The notes: generated by a model from the letters alone, not told the origin. DNA of 64,000 bases from Acanthopleura granulata (GCA_016165875.1 JABBOT010000016.1:4048230-4112229), one strand, 5' to 3'; shown: positions 22,542 to 33,812, counted from the stretch's first letter. Translations and numbers: made by a program.

Positions 22542-22799
22542 ATGCTTTTGGCACCCGAGTCAATGCATCTACATGACACACCTCCTGATTTTGTCAAAAG
22601 CTAAGTTTGATGTCATTTGCAAATTTAACACCTCTGTAATGTTCTATTTTGATCCCAATTAACAATTACCAGCTTCAAGTAAATCTAAGCGTCAAGACAG
22701 ACATTAGTATAACAAAATGGGTGTCCTGGGTCAATGAGCGCGAGATAAATTTCTGAAAACATTCAACAAAAAGCACAAAATGTAAATCATTACACGGCA

Positions 22800-22888
22800 T
22801 GTAGAGTAAACCTAAAGTAGCGGCAACAGTGTGATAATTGCCAACTGATCACATGTAACGTGAAATTGAGCCCTTGTTACATAGTTAG
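22800..22888 (+). repeat. R4 copy abutting a SINE-1
   Basis: GCGGCAACAGTGTGATAATT, CCAACTGATCACATGTAACG and TGAAATTGAGCCC. The SINE-1 tail follows directly. Confidence 0.65.
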
Positions 22889-22889
22889 A

Positions 22890-23151
22890 AAGGTATTTAT
22901 TTATTTATTGATGTTTCACGCCGTACTCAAGAATATTTCACTTATACGACGGCGGCCACCATTATTGTGGGAGGAAACCGGGCAGAGCCCGGAGGAAACC
23001 CTCGACCATCCGCAGGTTGCTGACAGACCTTCCCACGTACGACCGGAGAGCAAACCAGCATCAACTGGGCTTGAACCCACAGCGACAACATTGGTAGGAG
23101 GCTTCGGTCATCGCTGTGTTAGGGCGCTAACCGACTGAGCCACGGAGGCAC
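22890..23151 (-). repeat. SINE-1, complete, reverse orientation
   Basis: Tail TATTTATTTATTTATTGATG, 3' domain TTATACGACGGCGGCCACCA, core GACCATCCGCAGGTTGCTGA, head GCGCTAACCGACTGAGCCAC then GGAGGCACC. Both Pol III boxes are recognisable. Confidence 0.92.
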
Positions 23152-23329
23152 CCTGTTAGAAAAGCAAGTAATTTTTTAATCACACTAACTCCAGTATGTC
23201 TACCAGGGTTTAACCACTACAGTCGCTTTACCGGTTATATGGCCCGTAATACGTGAAACACGTGATTTGTGTGGGGTTCTGATTACAATAATCAATAATC
23301 ATGACCGTTATTTTATAGTGAAAACTCGC

Positions 23330-23525
23330 AGGCCTTCCCACGTATGACCGGAGAGGAAGCCAGCATGAGCTAGACTTCATTTGAACTCACAACGATCGCA
23401 ACGACAACAAAACGCTGTACAAGCTCGCTAACCATCTCAACCTCTTAGGTCCCTACCATAGTTAAAGTGAAACATTTTGGCGTGTGGCATTAGATGACAA
23501 TCAAATGAATAAATAAATATATAAA
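23330..23525. repeat. Two SINE-1 pieces in opposite orientation
   Basis: 23330-23455 is a reverse head half (GACCGGAGAGGAAGCCAGCA). 23465-23525 is a forward tail (AAAGTGAAACATTTTGGCGT then AATAAATAAATA). The head-tail junction suggests rearrangement. Confidence 0.7.
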
Positions 23526-23837
23526 TTTTGGGCTAGGGCGTTAAACAGCAATAAAGTAAATAACTGAACACAGGCAGCTACCATGTGATGCTATGTAGGC
23601 TATTTTTTGGACACAACACATGAAAGTAATATTAAAAGCTCCGAGCAGAATAGGTTCTTGGGAATAGACTATTTCTTCATAGTCGATATATTCCTGTTTA
23701 ATAATAAATAGATAAATAAACAACAGCTGATATCAGTTTCTAATGTAATGACGTGGGTTGTAATCAATGGTTACATATCTGAATTCCACATATTAAACAT
23801 ACGTTGACATAAACATGTATTTATATGTATTTTTATG

Positions 23838-24068
23838 AGTTGGATATATGAAGAGTTGCAATAAAAGCACCATTATACATATTGATACATACTGGATTTA
23901 TGACACCCACATCTACTGATTTTATTCATCCGCCTACAACAGTCATTACGTCTTTCGTCAGCATTGAAAACTGCTGACTGCTTCGTTTCATATACCTTCT
24001 TAGTTCTTTGGTGGTTTACTTTATTTGTTGTTTTGGAAACTAGTCTTACAATTATCGGTTTAGAGCCC
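23838..24068 (+). mobile_element. Penelope-like 3' end
   Basis: GATTTTATTCATCCGCCTAC, CATTGAAAACTGCTGACTGC, TTCTTAGTTCTTTGGTGGTT and TTTTGGAAACTAGTCTTACA. The terminal GGTTGACGGC block is lost. Confidence 0.75.
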
Positions 24069-24074
24069 TAGATT

Positions 24075-24745
24075 TACATAAATGATTATTAGCATTATTT
24101 TAGTATATGTTTCTATGCAAAAAGGACTGAACGCTTGAAAATCCCAGCAAATCTCTTACATGGCACTTACGTGATTTGAATTCAGATCTGTTGCTAGCCC
24201 ACGTATGAAGCACGCAGGTCGCACATGGGCATTTCAATATATAAATATATTGATGTCTTAATAACTGTCACCTGCACAATGTGAGATATTGGTAGAATTT
24301 AATTTAAATCAAAATATACCTGCATGGATTCAATACGATATGCTGAGAAGTTTTCCATTTTGCCAGAGATAACTTTTGTCTACATTACAGTTTTTCATAT
24401 AACCATTATATAACTGATTTTACCGGAATGCGTGATAGGCATTTACTGTAGAATATATATGGTTACCTGCCAAAACCCCTCAAACAAATCCAACGCTCTG
24501 TGACATTTTCCCCGTTTCCATAGGACAACCCAGACTCACACGCACTAAATAGATTTGCTCCTTGGAGAGGTTTTCTGCGAGGTGTTTTTCAACTCGACAT
24601 GTGTATAACTTAGACCGACTCGTAGCCTTTCCGCTTTACTGATAGCTTTAGGCGCCTTATTTTTAGATCGCGGAATCGGAGGAACCCGGTAAACAAAACA
24701 TCATAAACACATCAATAATATATGTATAATTATAGATACAGTGTA
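24075..24745. other. No feature recognised
   Basis: AT-rich, no convincing exon or repeat before the acceptor at 24768. Confidence 0.3.
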
Positions 24746-24768
24746 TTATTTATTATTTTTCTCTGCAG

Positions 24769-24890
24769 AGAAATGCAGAGAAAAACGTGCGTTATATGAA
24801 CGTGGTGACAATAGTGCTACATCCTTTTCCGCCTTAAGAAATTTGGCAATTAATCTCAGTTGGAACCGAACGGCCACTGCAACGTGTAAG
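24769..24890 (+). CDS. Possible internal exon, unidentified
   Basis: A very strong acceptor (TTATTTTTCTCTGCAG) is followed by 40 open codons, running from KCREKRALYERGDNS to WNRTATATCK, up to a AAG|GTATCA donor. The frame closes soon after the donor, as expected of intron. It starts with two bases and ends in phase 0. No partner exon in matching phase was found nearby and no family is recognised. Confidence 0.35.
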
Positions 24891-24954
24891 GTATCACAGA
24901 CTGTACAACAGTAGTAGAACTCGTTTTTTCCCGAACTCTCTATGGTTTTCAACT

Positions 24955-25034
24955 ACCATAATGCAGGCCACCATTGTATAAGTGAAATATTCTTAAGTAC
25001 GACATAAAATACCGATGAAGTAAATAAATAAATC
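24955..25034 (+). repeat. SINE-1 3' end
   Basis: CATAATGCAGGCCACCATTG, TATAAGTGAAATATTCTTAA and an AAATAAATAAAT tail. Confidence 0.8.
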
Positions 25035-25039
25035 CCAGC

Positions 25040-25990
25040 AAGTTTTAGTGTTTGAATGCAACCAGTTGACACATTCATTTCAGCTAGGGCAATGTCTATA
25101 CATTATTTTTAATCGTTTATCTTACATAAAGTACCTCATACAGGTGTCTGTAAAATCAATCATACTTATAACATTAATATTATTGCTAACGAAACGCAGT
25201 TAGAATACTTTGTTAAACAGTAAATTTTGTCCTTATCTAGGTAGTTTTCGATACTAAAAATTCACTTCACGGGGCGACGCATAATGTTTTTAAAAAGAAG
25301 TGATTAATGGGGTACCTGCATAAACCGGGATTGTGCTAAGCATTATCTGCTTCTTCAGCAAATTTACGTCGTCAAGTCGGACACCCAAATAGGTAACGTT
25401 AATTTCTTTGGAGGTGCACACCAGCCATATCCAGTCGTAAGCATAGAAATTCAAGTTAATTCAAATGAATAAATAAACGGATTCATCGATCGTATCCATC
25501 TGTCTGGCGGTACTTCAAAGATTGCATGAAAATAAACTCAAGAACGAACATAGTTATAGTTTTAAGGGAAAGGAAGAAAAGTATGTCACAAAAAAAATTC
25601 AAAAAATAAATAAATAAAATTGTTTCTGGGGAATATTTTAATTGTTTCATTAAGGCAGTGTTCCGTTAATGGTCATAAATTTTCGAAAACGACGTCATAT
25701 ATGAACTTACTGGTGACACGAACCTAGCTCAGCAACCCCTAAGCCCTCCCACTCCCCATATTGGGGCTCTTTCACACATTCTTGTTTCAACAGCTGTGTC
25801 GCCATTGACGTCACGACCGCTGTCTACTTCATTTATAGACTGACGTCTGGTGCCTGGTGAAAAATGAATGGCGCTTTGTCGCCCCGAAGCAGGAAACTGA
25901 GAAACTGTTTAGCCCTTTTATATCACAGAACACAATCCTTTTAAGGCACTTCTGTGCCATGCTTATTCAATCAATACAAAGACACGTATT
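25040..25990. other. No feature recognised
   Basis: A CCATTGACGTCAC motif lies at 25810 and resembles one at 45780, but the flanks do not align by eye. Confidence 0.3.
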
Positions 25991-25994
25991 ATAA

Positions 25995-26080
25995 GAAGAG
26001 TAACTAAAGCCGTAGAGGCCGTGTGATAACTGGAACAAGAGGCATGTAATCAAGTTTCATAACCAAATTAACACTCCTTT
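25995..26080 (+). repeat. R4 copy, diverged
   Basis: GCCGTGTGATAACTGGAACA and CCAAATTAACACTCCTTTT align with the R4 copies at 22.2 and 57.0 kb. Confidence 0.4.
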
Positions 26081-26081
26081 T

Positions 26082-26400
26082 GTATGTATGTATGTATGTA
26101 TGTATGTATGAATGTATGTATGCATGTGTGTGTGTGTGTGTTTGGGTATCTCAACCATTTTGCTTGACGGCTGGTACGATTGTCGGTTTCAACACCTTGA
26201 TCTATGCATGCTTGCAATGGGTATGTATGTATGCATGTATGCTTGGGGCGCGCTAGTCCAGTTTCGTCACTCTAACCTCTCAGAGGTGAGCGCCATGCGA
26301 GGCAGAAATAGGTATTATTTTTAATGTCTTTGGTATAACGCACTCTGGGACCGATCACGGATTTCCCGATCCAGCCAGGCGATCACTCGTTTGGTTAGTT
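26082..26400 (-). repeat. SINE-2, reverse orientation, with a Penelope-like 3' end inside
   Basis: The (TATG)n/(GT)n stretch at 26082-26142 and a second TATGTATGTATGCATG at 26222 are CATA tails in reverse. Between them, 26152-26210 reads TTGCTTGACGGCTGGTACGA and GTCGGTTTCAAC, the Penelope-like terminus. The SINE-2 head (TTTGGTATAACGCACTCTGG, CGATCCAGCCAGGCGATCAC) ends the array at right; its body is deleted. Confidence 0.6.
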
Positions 26401-26734
26401 TCATTCAAGTCATACACAAGGAATGGAAGTGACCACCGACGTGAGGCGGTTGTTGTGGAACAAGATGTATGCATGCATAATAATAAAGTAACAACAAAGT
26501 TTAAAGTGAATTGAAGGAATTAAGAGTTACGCCTCATCACTTTATAGCAGCAAGTGACTGCGATATGATAGAACACGTTTACGGAGTTGTACAATAATGG
26601 AGTTGTAAATTCTATCCATTAGCACCCGTAAACACCTTGTCTGTCAGTCCATGACTCTATAACTCCGTCACGCTTCAGCATTCCGGAAAATTTTTAAAAA
26701 CGGTTCATCGTAATGAATTGAACTGAATTTTAAT

Positions 26735-26800
26735 ACGTGTCTTCAAAGATGTGGCTGATATACTGCATTAAACCACAGGCATTCATTCAAAGAAACATTT
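26735..26800 (+). repeat. Fragment of the CATT-tailed repeat
   Basis: CAAAGATGTGGCTGATATAC, GCATTAAACCACAGGCATTC; second copy of the element at 3165-3290. Confidence 0.4.
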
Positions 26801-26920
26801 TACAGGCCGATGTCGAGTTTCGGGCAGTGTCATAAAGTTTTCAAAAAATTATGCTTGATTCTGTCCCATTGTGGACACTAGCCATTATTCATCATTCTTT
26901 CCCGAATGCTTGCTAATAAT

Positions 26921-27086
26921 CCATTTATTTATTTATTTGATTGGTGTTTTACGCTGTACTCAATAATATTTCACTTATACGGCGGCGGCAGCATTACGGT
27001 TACGGGAAACCGGGCACACCCGGCGGAAATCAACGACCATCCGCAGGCTACTGGTAGGCCTTCCGTCGTACGGACGGAGAGTGCTA
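26921..27086 (-). repeat. SINE-1 3' half, reverse orientation
   Basis: TTTATTTATTTATTTGATTG, TTTTACGCTGTACTCAATAA, ACGACCATCCGCAGGCTACT. Confidence 0.88.
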
Positions 27087-27089
27087 ATA

Positions 27090-27850
27090 ATCTACTTATT
27101 TACTTACCGGTAAATAAATATCCTCACTTCTACACATCCAATCAGTCGTGAGATCGAGTCTATGTTGGGAATGCAATTTATCCTGTCTTGAAAGTACCGG
27201 AAATTCAATATATACACGAATCAATAATTCTGGGTGGTATTAGTCTGAGAATTAATATTGAAAATACGGAGAAAATATCATGTTCATATGCAAGGTGTGA
27301 TTCGGAGCACAGAGGTAACTTTTTCATTCTGATACCAGTTGTTTAAAATGTTTGTAAATACGGGCAAGCAATTTCAGGATAGAGAAAATTCTGATTTACA
27401 GCTGTATTATATAACCCCATTTATCATCAAAGTGACCGGTTGGATGTAGACAACTGACAACAATGCCTAAATTCCTGCAGTTGTCAAGAAAAGTCCCGCA
27501 TCAAAGCCGATACAGTACAAGTATCAACAGAAAGCATCCTCCTTAGCTGAAGTAGATGAAGAAGAGCTTTTCATTTTACTGTAGAACGAAATTTGTTCCT
27601 TTGAAGTTTCCGTGGCTGTATAGTCAACACGGAGAGCTGTTACTGTAAACATCTAGCAGAGAGGCTTGACCTTGAGATCGAGGACAGACCTTGAGACGCA
27701 TTTGTTTCATAAACATTGCGTGTCAAAAATATCGATCGTCCTGACGGCGACGTGAGGTGGGGAATGCGGGAGGGTCCGCTCATGGCCGATTCTAGCTGAA
27801 GTAGAATCTCACACCCCTCATTCATAAACAATTTTAACTGTTACGTATAT
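27090..27850. other. No feature recognised
   Basis: AT-rich sequence with no convincing splice pair. TAAATAAATA at 27113 is a short simple run. Confidence 0.3.
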
Positions 27851-27866
27851 CTTTTTTGCATTTCAG

Positions 27867-28140
27867 TAAATGGCTATTTAAGAAAACAGCCTTTAGACTC
27901 TATGAGAGAGTGTTACTTATGCTAGATTGTTGGGAGGACAATGTTATGTATTCGCTGCATACATTTAACAATAGTCGTGAACAATTAATTTGTATGACGA
28001 TGGCTCTTCTGTTTTATAAAGGAGTGGGGAAGGCCCGAGCACAGTATGTTGACTTCAAAAATCAGTGTGTCAAGCAAGCAAATCCTGACCCGTCCCCCAC
28101 CAGCCCCTTTTATAAACTGTGTACCAGCACCCAATATTGA
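27867..28140 (+). CDS. Possible terminal exon, unidentified protein
   Basis: A good acceptor (TTTTTTGCATTTCAG) is followed by 90 open codons to TGA. The peptide has a helical-looking first half (LYERVLLMLDCWEDN, TMALLFYKGVGKARAQY) and a Pro/Ser-rich end (ANPDPSPTSPFYKL), with five cysteines. The exon begins with one base (phase 2). The family is not recognised. It could be chance, but codon composition looks protein-like. Confidence 0.4.
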
Positions 28141-28944
28141 AAACACGACTAAACAACGAACGGCCACTAATAACTGAAACGTTTCGATATGTTTATCCAA
28201 ATCTCGCGATTATATCGCCTGCGTGTTTAAAACGACAACAAGTGCCAGGCTGCGTCGACTCTAACTGTGACATGTGACACGTTGATATTATTCTCTTTTA
28301 TTCACGGCTGTGCTGTTCTAACAAACAACCTGGAAATATTGCTGAAGTATTTCATGTCACCTAGCGGTTTGAGCTGTCAGAGTACAACCTATATAAGAAT
28401 CCACAACGGAACAAAAACATTCGTGCTGTGTTTTCTTTCAAAATAGACCAATCAGACCAAAACATTGTCTGTAACTTGTCCTGGTCTAAATCCAAAAAAC
28501 AGGACAAAAACGGTCATAATTTCGTCGAGAATGGAGGAAAAGGCTGGATACTCAAACCTGATTTGTAAGCCATCATGGTAACATTATGTACCGGGATCGA
28601 ATTAAATGTAATCAGCTTCTTTGAAGAAAAAAAAAATTCCGGCAAACTGTTAAATTGCAATTTTAGACGAAACGGCTGGAAGATTATGCAAATTGTAACC
28701 CGGGGCCTGGAACTCGGACTTGGTTTGTAACTTGCTATGGGAAAGCCATACGATGAACTACTTTCAAAAATGTCCGAAAAAATGATGGATAGACTCACCG
28801 ACTGACAAACTGGATGCAAACCTATATCACCTTGCCCACGTGTAAGGGTAGGAGGCCAATCACTCAGACTGGTAAATGCAGCTGCAGGGGTGTGTGACTC
28901 ATGAATATACGGAACATCCCAACAAGAAGACTCTTGGGCCACCG

Positions 28945-29173
28945 TTGCCGAGCAATGATCCAGAAGCCTCTCACCAATGCGGTCGCTGTGAGTTCAAGTC
29001 CAGCTCTGAAGTTCAGCCAGTAACCTGCAGCCAGTAACCTGCAGATTGCCGTGGGTTTCCACTGGGCTCTACTCGATTTCCTCCCGTGTAACCATAATGC
29101 TGACTGCCGTCATATAAGTAAAATGTTCTTGAGTTAACCCCTATTAACTAACTAATTAAATAAATAAGTAAAG
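28945..29173 (+). repeat. SINE-1 with decayed head
   Basis: CTCACCAATGCGGTCGCTGT, GAGTTCAAGTCCAGCTC, an internal duplicated GCCAGTAACCTGCA, CTGACTGCCGTCATATAAGT and an AATTAAATAAATAAG tail. Confidence 0.85.
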
Positions 29174-29423
29174 AAAGAAAGAAGACCCAATTCAATCCCA
29201 TTTGAAATAATGTCTGGCAAGTTTGCTTCCTAACATCGGGTTTCAGAAGAGTTGGTTGTTTTTTTTTTCATTTCTTAGAACACATGAGGTTTTGGTTAGA
29301 TTCCTGTCACGACGGGTAAACCCGAGATAACCCCTGTACTGCTAGTCATAGTGTCCATGAGCCGTCCACTGAGCTTGTTTTGCCGTTTATGTGGTACATG
29401 CAGTTCGACAGAGATCCCTTGTA

Positions 29424-29810
29424 TTTCACCAATATATCAGCACGCACATTCAGTTCGCTTTGCTTCACACTATGAAAAGTTCGTAAGTTATTCACCAATA
29501 GTAGGTAGTTTATACAGAGAATATCGGTTTCCTTTCATCACAAACAAAATCATAGTTGAATGACTAACATGTCTCTGGAGTACGTCTTTAAAGGTTAGTG
29601 GGTAATGCTCTCCCCAACTTTTAATGACTCCAAATGTAGCACGCCAATTTAGCACTCGCATTCAGTTGCTTTGCTTCACATTGGGCAAAGTTCGTCATTT
29701 ATTTACCAACAGTCGGTAGTATATATTGAGAATGCCGGTTTCCTCTGAAACAAGATCATAGTTCTTGAGAACGTCTGTAGAACCTCCCAATGACTCCAAA
29801 TGTCTTATTT
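29424..29810. repeat. Diverged tandem duplication of about 200 bp
   Basis: TTCGCTTTGCTTCACACTAT, AAAGTTCGTAAGTTATTCAC and GACTCCAAATGT in the first unit match TTGCTTTGCTTCACATTGGG, AAAGTTCGTCATTTATTTAC and GACTCCAAATGT in the second (29641-29810). Confidence 0.8.
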
Positions 29811-30154
29811 GTTATGTTTTATTCCACAATCTACTGACTTTTTCTGTCTTATGTTTTTTTAAGGACTCTAGGTTTTGCTGAAGTTGACAGAGCCATTCCG
29901 GCAATTCTGAACTATATAGAGTGAGATGTATTTACCTCATTATGGTTTCTTTTCAAAAAGAATATTCTAGATGATCTTTCATGTGGCATATATATTCCAA
30001 ATAGCTTACCTTGTCATCCATTATTAGATTCTTTGCGGTGAGTGTTGATTTCAGTCTACATGCAAGTAAACAGACCCTCATTAAAAAAATGCCAAGGTTA
30101 TGTTATCAACTGCTAACCCGCCGGTGAATTTGTTTTTCCATTCTGCTGTCAATA

Positions 30155-30518
30155 CGTACCGCCTCTGTCGCCTTGTGGTTAGAGCGTTCGCCTCCGGGTC
30201 GGGAGATCCGGGGTCAATCTCGGGTCATGTAATACCAAAGATTTTAAAAATGGTACATGTTGTTTCTCGCTTGGCGCTCAGCAATGAGAGATTACGGCAA
30301 GGACTGGTCATGCCGGTGTCAGTATAATGCGACTGGGTGGGGTGTCATGCCTGTTGCCATCGGCGTACTGTTACAATATCGGCAGCACTTTGGCGGCATG
30401 GAATCGCCCTGACACAAGAGGACACAGTATACAAATACATTCTGAAGATTTCTCGTCGTCATATATAACCGAAAAATTGTTGAATACGACGTAAAACACG
30501 AAACATACATACATACAT
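30155..30518 (+). repeat. SINE-2, complete
   Basis: tRNA-derived head with A-box (CGCCTTGTGGTTAGAGCGTT) and B-box-like GGGGTCAATCTCGGGTC. The body is GTCAGTATAATGCGACTGGG and GGCAGCACTTTGGCGGCATG. The end is GTTGAATACGACGTAAAACA with a CATACATACATACAT tail. This is the reference copy for the family here. Confidence 0.92.
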
Positions 30519-30529
30519 CAAGACTTCAT

Positions 30530-31020
30530 ATATGATGGCCTCACTGGCTGTGATACTAAATATGCTGGATCGCTGCTACTTTCAGACCCTTGACTTATGA
30601 GTCCGAGTTTTGAAATCTACCTTTCGCAGTTTCTCCTGCGGCTTGGAGAGAAGAGATATACCAAATACAAGATCAGTGCTTATCTGCGGGCTATACGGTT
30701 ACAACCTGACCCACGTTGTTGAAGTTAAAGTTCTTGACTATGCGGTGTTTAACACTGATCAGTCTAATCCAATCGTTACTGGTCTTACTGCCAATGTGGA
30801 AGTGCTCTGACCTCAAAGTCATACAGATTTCTAAACTAAGTGTTATGGATTTTACTTATAGAAGCAAAGTACTTTGATGTGGAAAGATGTGTTCATATTT
30901 CCCATTCTGAAAACAATAGCTCGTACTGTCGAGATAATTTTGTGCAGAATTACATAAGACCTTAAACAAGGTCAAAGGAATGTCTTTATAATAATGAAAG
31001 GAAAGGATTTTTAATTTGAC
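30530..31020. other. No feature recognised
   Basis: An open frame at 30610-30810 is short and unrecognised. Confidence 0.3.
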
Positions 31021-31076
31021 TGTTGTTAAAAAAGTTCAAGAATTTTTCTGTTTACACAAATGCGGTAAGTATTCTG

Positions 31077-31152
31077 GTGGGGAAAACCGAGAAGCTCTGG
31101 GGGGAACCGAGAAGCTCTGGGGGGAAACCGAGAAGCTCTGGGGGGAAACCGT
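31077..31152. repeat. Short tandem array, about 3.5 units of 20-23 bp
   Basis: The unit is roughly GGGGAAACCGAGAAGCTCTG, with A-number variation between units. It resembles the GGAAACCGGGCAGAGCCC segment of SINE-1 in reverse. Confidence 0.9.
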
Positions 31153-31199
31153 ACAAAAAAGAAAAGATATTGAAGAGTGTGGAGTTTATGACATTCTGA

Positions 31200-31465
31200 T
31201 AACGACAACTTATAAACATGCATAGTACACGGTTTAGATATTGATTTAATTCATACCCCTACGTGTAGAACATGCCTCGCGCCGTTCCTTCATCATTCCA
31301 AAAACTCTTGGCCGTTTCTCTTTGTCGTCTTAATTTCTTACTTTATACAGTTTTCGTTGTCCCATGGTGGTTTCTGTTAAACGTTATTTTGGAAACTGGT
31401 CTTGTGGTTATTAAGGTATAGCGAACATTTTGGTTCACCACGGCTGAACAAATGCCGGTTTCGAG
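31200..31465 (+). mobile_element. Penelope-like 3' end
   Basis: TTTAGATATTGATTTAATTC, GCCGTTTCTCTTTGTCGTCT, TATTTTGGAAACTGGTCTTG, GCCGGTTTCGAG. Confidence 0.7.
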
Positions 31466-31649
31466 AGTTCAGTACATGTAGGTCACAAGAATGAAGTCAC
31501 ACTAACAAGTTGGGCACAAAAATATTACATGTTATTCTGCTAAAAATTTACAATACTAAAACAGATTAGTTTTTCTTGTAACGGTACCTCTATATATGCT
31601 AGTTGGAAATACAGGAAGGTTCTTATATTTCTTTAAATAAGGAACCTGT

Positions 31650-31920
31650 GGCTGTTCATAAGCGAGAGGTTAAAACACTTGTCTCGCAATCGGTTCAATC
31701 TCCACCTCGGGCAGACATATTTTTATATTCAATTGTTTGTTGAAGACCACACTTGTCCATCAGCAGTAAAGTGTGCACATCTGTTTGCCACAGGTAGGAA
31801 ATATCATCAGTAACTTGCCTGTCCAAGATACGTCGAGTGTCCTCCACTCTTCACATAGGGGAAACATTCTGGGTCGTAGCGTGACACATCGCTTGAATAC
31901 GAAAATAATTAAATTAAATC
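31650..31920 (+). repeat. Degenerate tRNA-derived SINE (SINE-3-like)
   Basis: Head GAGAGGTTAAAACACTTGTC with GCAATCGGTTCAATCTCCAC as the B box. The middle contains CAGTAACTTGCCTGTCC, seen in reverse in the SINE-3 copies, and ends AATTAAATTAAATC. Confidence 0.45.
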
Positions 31921-31924
31921 AGGA

Positions 31925-32600
31925 GACATGTTAAATACCTCTCGAAAGGCAGCGTTAAACGCCTAAATATCCAATATCTTTCACCCTTAAAAATGTACAT
32001 TTCTTCAGTATAACGTTGAACATCAATAAAAACAAATTTAGAACGGTTGTATTGCAGCTAATTTAGTTTCGGGTTATGCCTGATGCAAATCAATAAAAAT
32101 GCTGAAAACCAAGAACTTAAGCCATATTTCTAAAAGGACCCAGGTTTTTCTGTTGGATTAACATTTGTCAGCTTGGCTTGGGAAGATTATTGAAGCGTCA
32201 TCATTTGTAGAAAATAATTCAAATCTCAGAGTGAAACTTAATTCGTCAAAAAAAACAAATGACGCACTGTCTCCTTAAAAGTTTATGTAAGACAAATTGC
32301 TTCGGAGTTGCTTCCTCCGAATTTAATGACCTCTCAACCCCTAGCATTAAGACAATATATGGTATTTTTCGTCCTTACGCAAATTTCATTTTTTTCTTTA
32401 AAACCATGGCAATTTAAAATTGAGAATGCTAGAATAATTCATTCCACTCATATGCCTGTTTGAAAGTAAAGCCTATTAGTATGTCCCTAAAGGGTTTATG
32501 TTTTGTTTAATTGAATACAGTTCTAAACCCATTGTCAAGACATTTGAACAAGGATCGAAAGAGGGTACCATCGATGTCATTGGTTCGTCAGCTTAATCGC
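31925..32600. other. No feature recognised
   Basis: AT-rich sequence without long frames. Confidence 0.35.
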
Positions 32601-32629
32601 TACACTGATCAGACCCTATTCGCCTCGAG

Positions 32630-32849
32630 GGGGCGCGTTAAATGCTATGTCACCCTAATCGCATGCGCACATCAATACACATTACCGCAGCTCGTAAATC
32701 ATGACTCATAGCTTGTCAAGAAGGGAAAACAACAAGACATTTTAATACCTGGGGGCGGAAAGTCTGTTAGCCAAGAGCGCGGCATTCGCTGCAGTTCATA
32801 AATTGTGAAATTGTCCATGCTAAGTGCCTAGGGACTTCCGGTCATCACC
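32630..32849 (+). promoter_or_regulatory. Possible promoter/5' UTR before the ATG at 32850
   Basis: It holds CGCATGCGCA at about 32660 (an NRF1-type site), GGGGGCGCGTT and, 12 bases before the ATG, ACTTCCGG (an ETS-type site). These are established features of animal promoters, but single motifs are common. No TATA box is needed for this class. Confidence 0.3.
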
Positions 32850-32894
32850 ATGAGCGAAACAAACAACAATTGTAGCATTCCAGACAAAATGTTA
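32850..32894 (+). CDS. Possible first coding exon, unidentified
   Basis: The context GTCATCACCATGAGC is a strong start. The frame encodes MSETNNNCSIPDKML and then meets a GTATAA donor-like site in phase 0; without splicing it stops after one more codon. The exon candidate at 40529 begins in phase 0, so the two could join, but this is untested. Confidence 0.25.
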
Positions 32895-33424
32895 GTATAA
32901 TAACTATAAGGCCATGATTTCATTAAACCAGGAATAGAACATGGATTTGATTTCGAAAGTTAGTTAACTGAAGGAGAACCAGTCAACACATTTACAAGCC
33001 ATACATGTAACAAACACTGAGTCATTTCCATTTCCTAATGAAAACACAGTTCGTTTAACACTTCAAGTGAATTAAGTGCTAATGTATCCTTGGTAACGGG
33101 TTCGAAAATAAACAACATAGTCATATTTTATGGCCATTCAAATTCACAATGTTGGAGTAACGTTCCTGAAATGTATGATGGTATTCAAACAGACATATAT
33201 TTGAACAAAATGAAACTGACGTAAATATTAAGTGTAAACTATAAATGAAAGCGGATAATAACAAGATGAGTTTACGAGCATTTACCTAATGTGATCAAAG
33301 GTTCTAATTTGGATGACTAAAAGGGCTCAAGGTCTGCAGGTTGGTGAGGAAGAAAGGCAATAAGAAAACCAAGAAGTTCAGAACAAGGACAATATATTGT
33401 TTCATTATTTGCCTTCAAAGAAGT

Positions 33425-33507
33425 TTTGCAACCTGAGGATGGCCGTCGTGTGAGTGAAATATTCTGGAGGAGGGCGTAAAATACCAGTGAGATAAATAAA
33501 TCAAATA
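33425..33507 (+). repeat. SINE-1 3' end
   Basis: GGATGGCCGTCGTGTGAGTG, AAATATTCTGGAGGAGGGCG and an AAATAAATCAAATAAA tail. Confidence 0.75.
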
Positions 33508-33713
33508 AAACAGTTTGTCGAGAAATATTGTTTTTTCCAGGTATGTACAATCTGTTCTGTTTTCCAATGGTTAAATCCGAACATGTCTTGTTTCGAATAG
33601 CGTCAGTTTGTGTGCTTACTGCTGAAAGTGAACCAAGAATACTCTACAATCTAGTACTCTACAATTTTGATCACGAATATTACATTCTAGTTGGCAGAGA
33701 TGAAACAATTTTC

Positions 33714-33812
33714 AACCATACGGAGAAAGTTCAGGAAACTCCGAGTGCTCGGGGTAAACCACTGTCATTTGGCAAGTTACTGAAGACCTTCCTTCCCTGT
33801 GACGCAGATTGT
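33714..33812 (-). repeat. SINE-3 fragment, reverse orientation
   Basis: CATACGGAGAAAGTTCAGGA and TTGGCAAGTTACTGAAGACC match the SINE-3 middle at 9.9 and 53.3 kb. Confidence 0.45.

Noticed and set aside
28514..28942. 142-codon minus-strand ORF as a gene
   Set aside because: Ser/Pro-rich with no domain, no splice context, ends in AT-rich filler. Not supported.
30155..30230. tRNA gene
   Set aside because: A and B boxes are present but the acceptor stem does not close, and the sequence continues into the SINE-2 body. It is a SINE head. The same applies to heads at 15537 and 42064.
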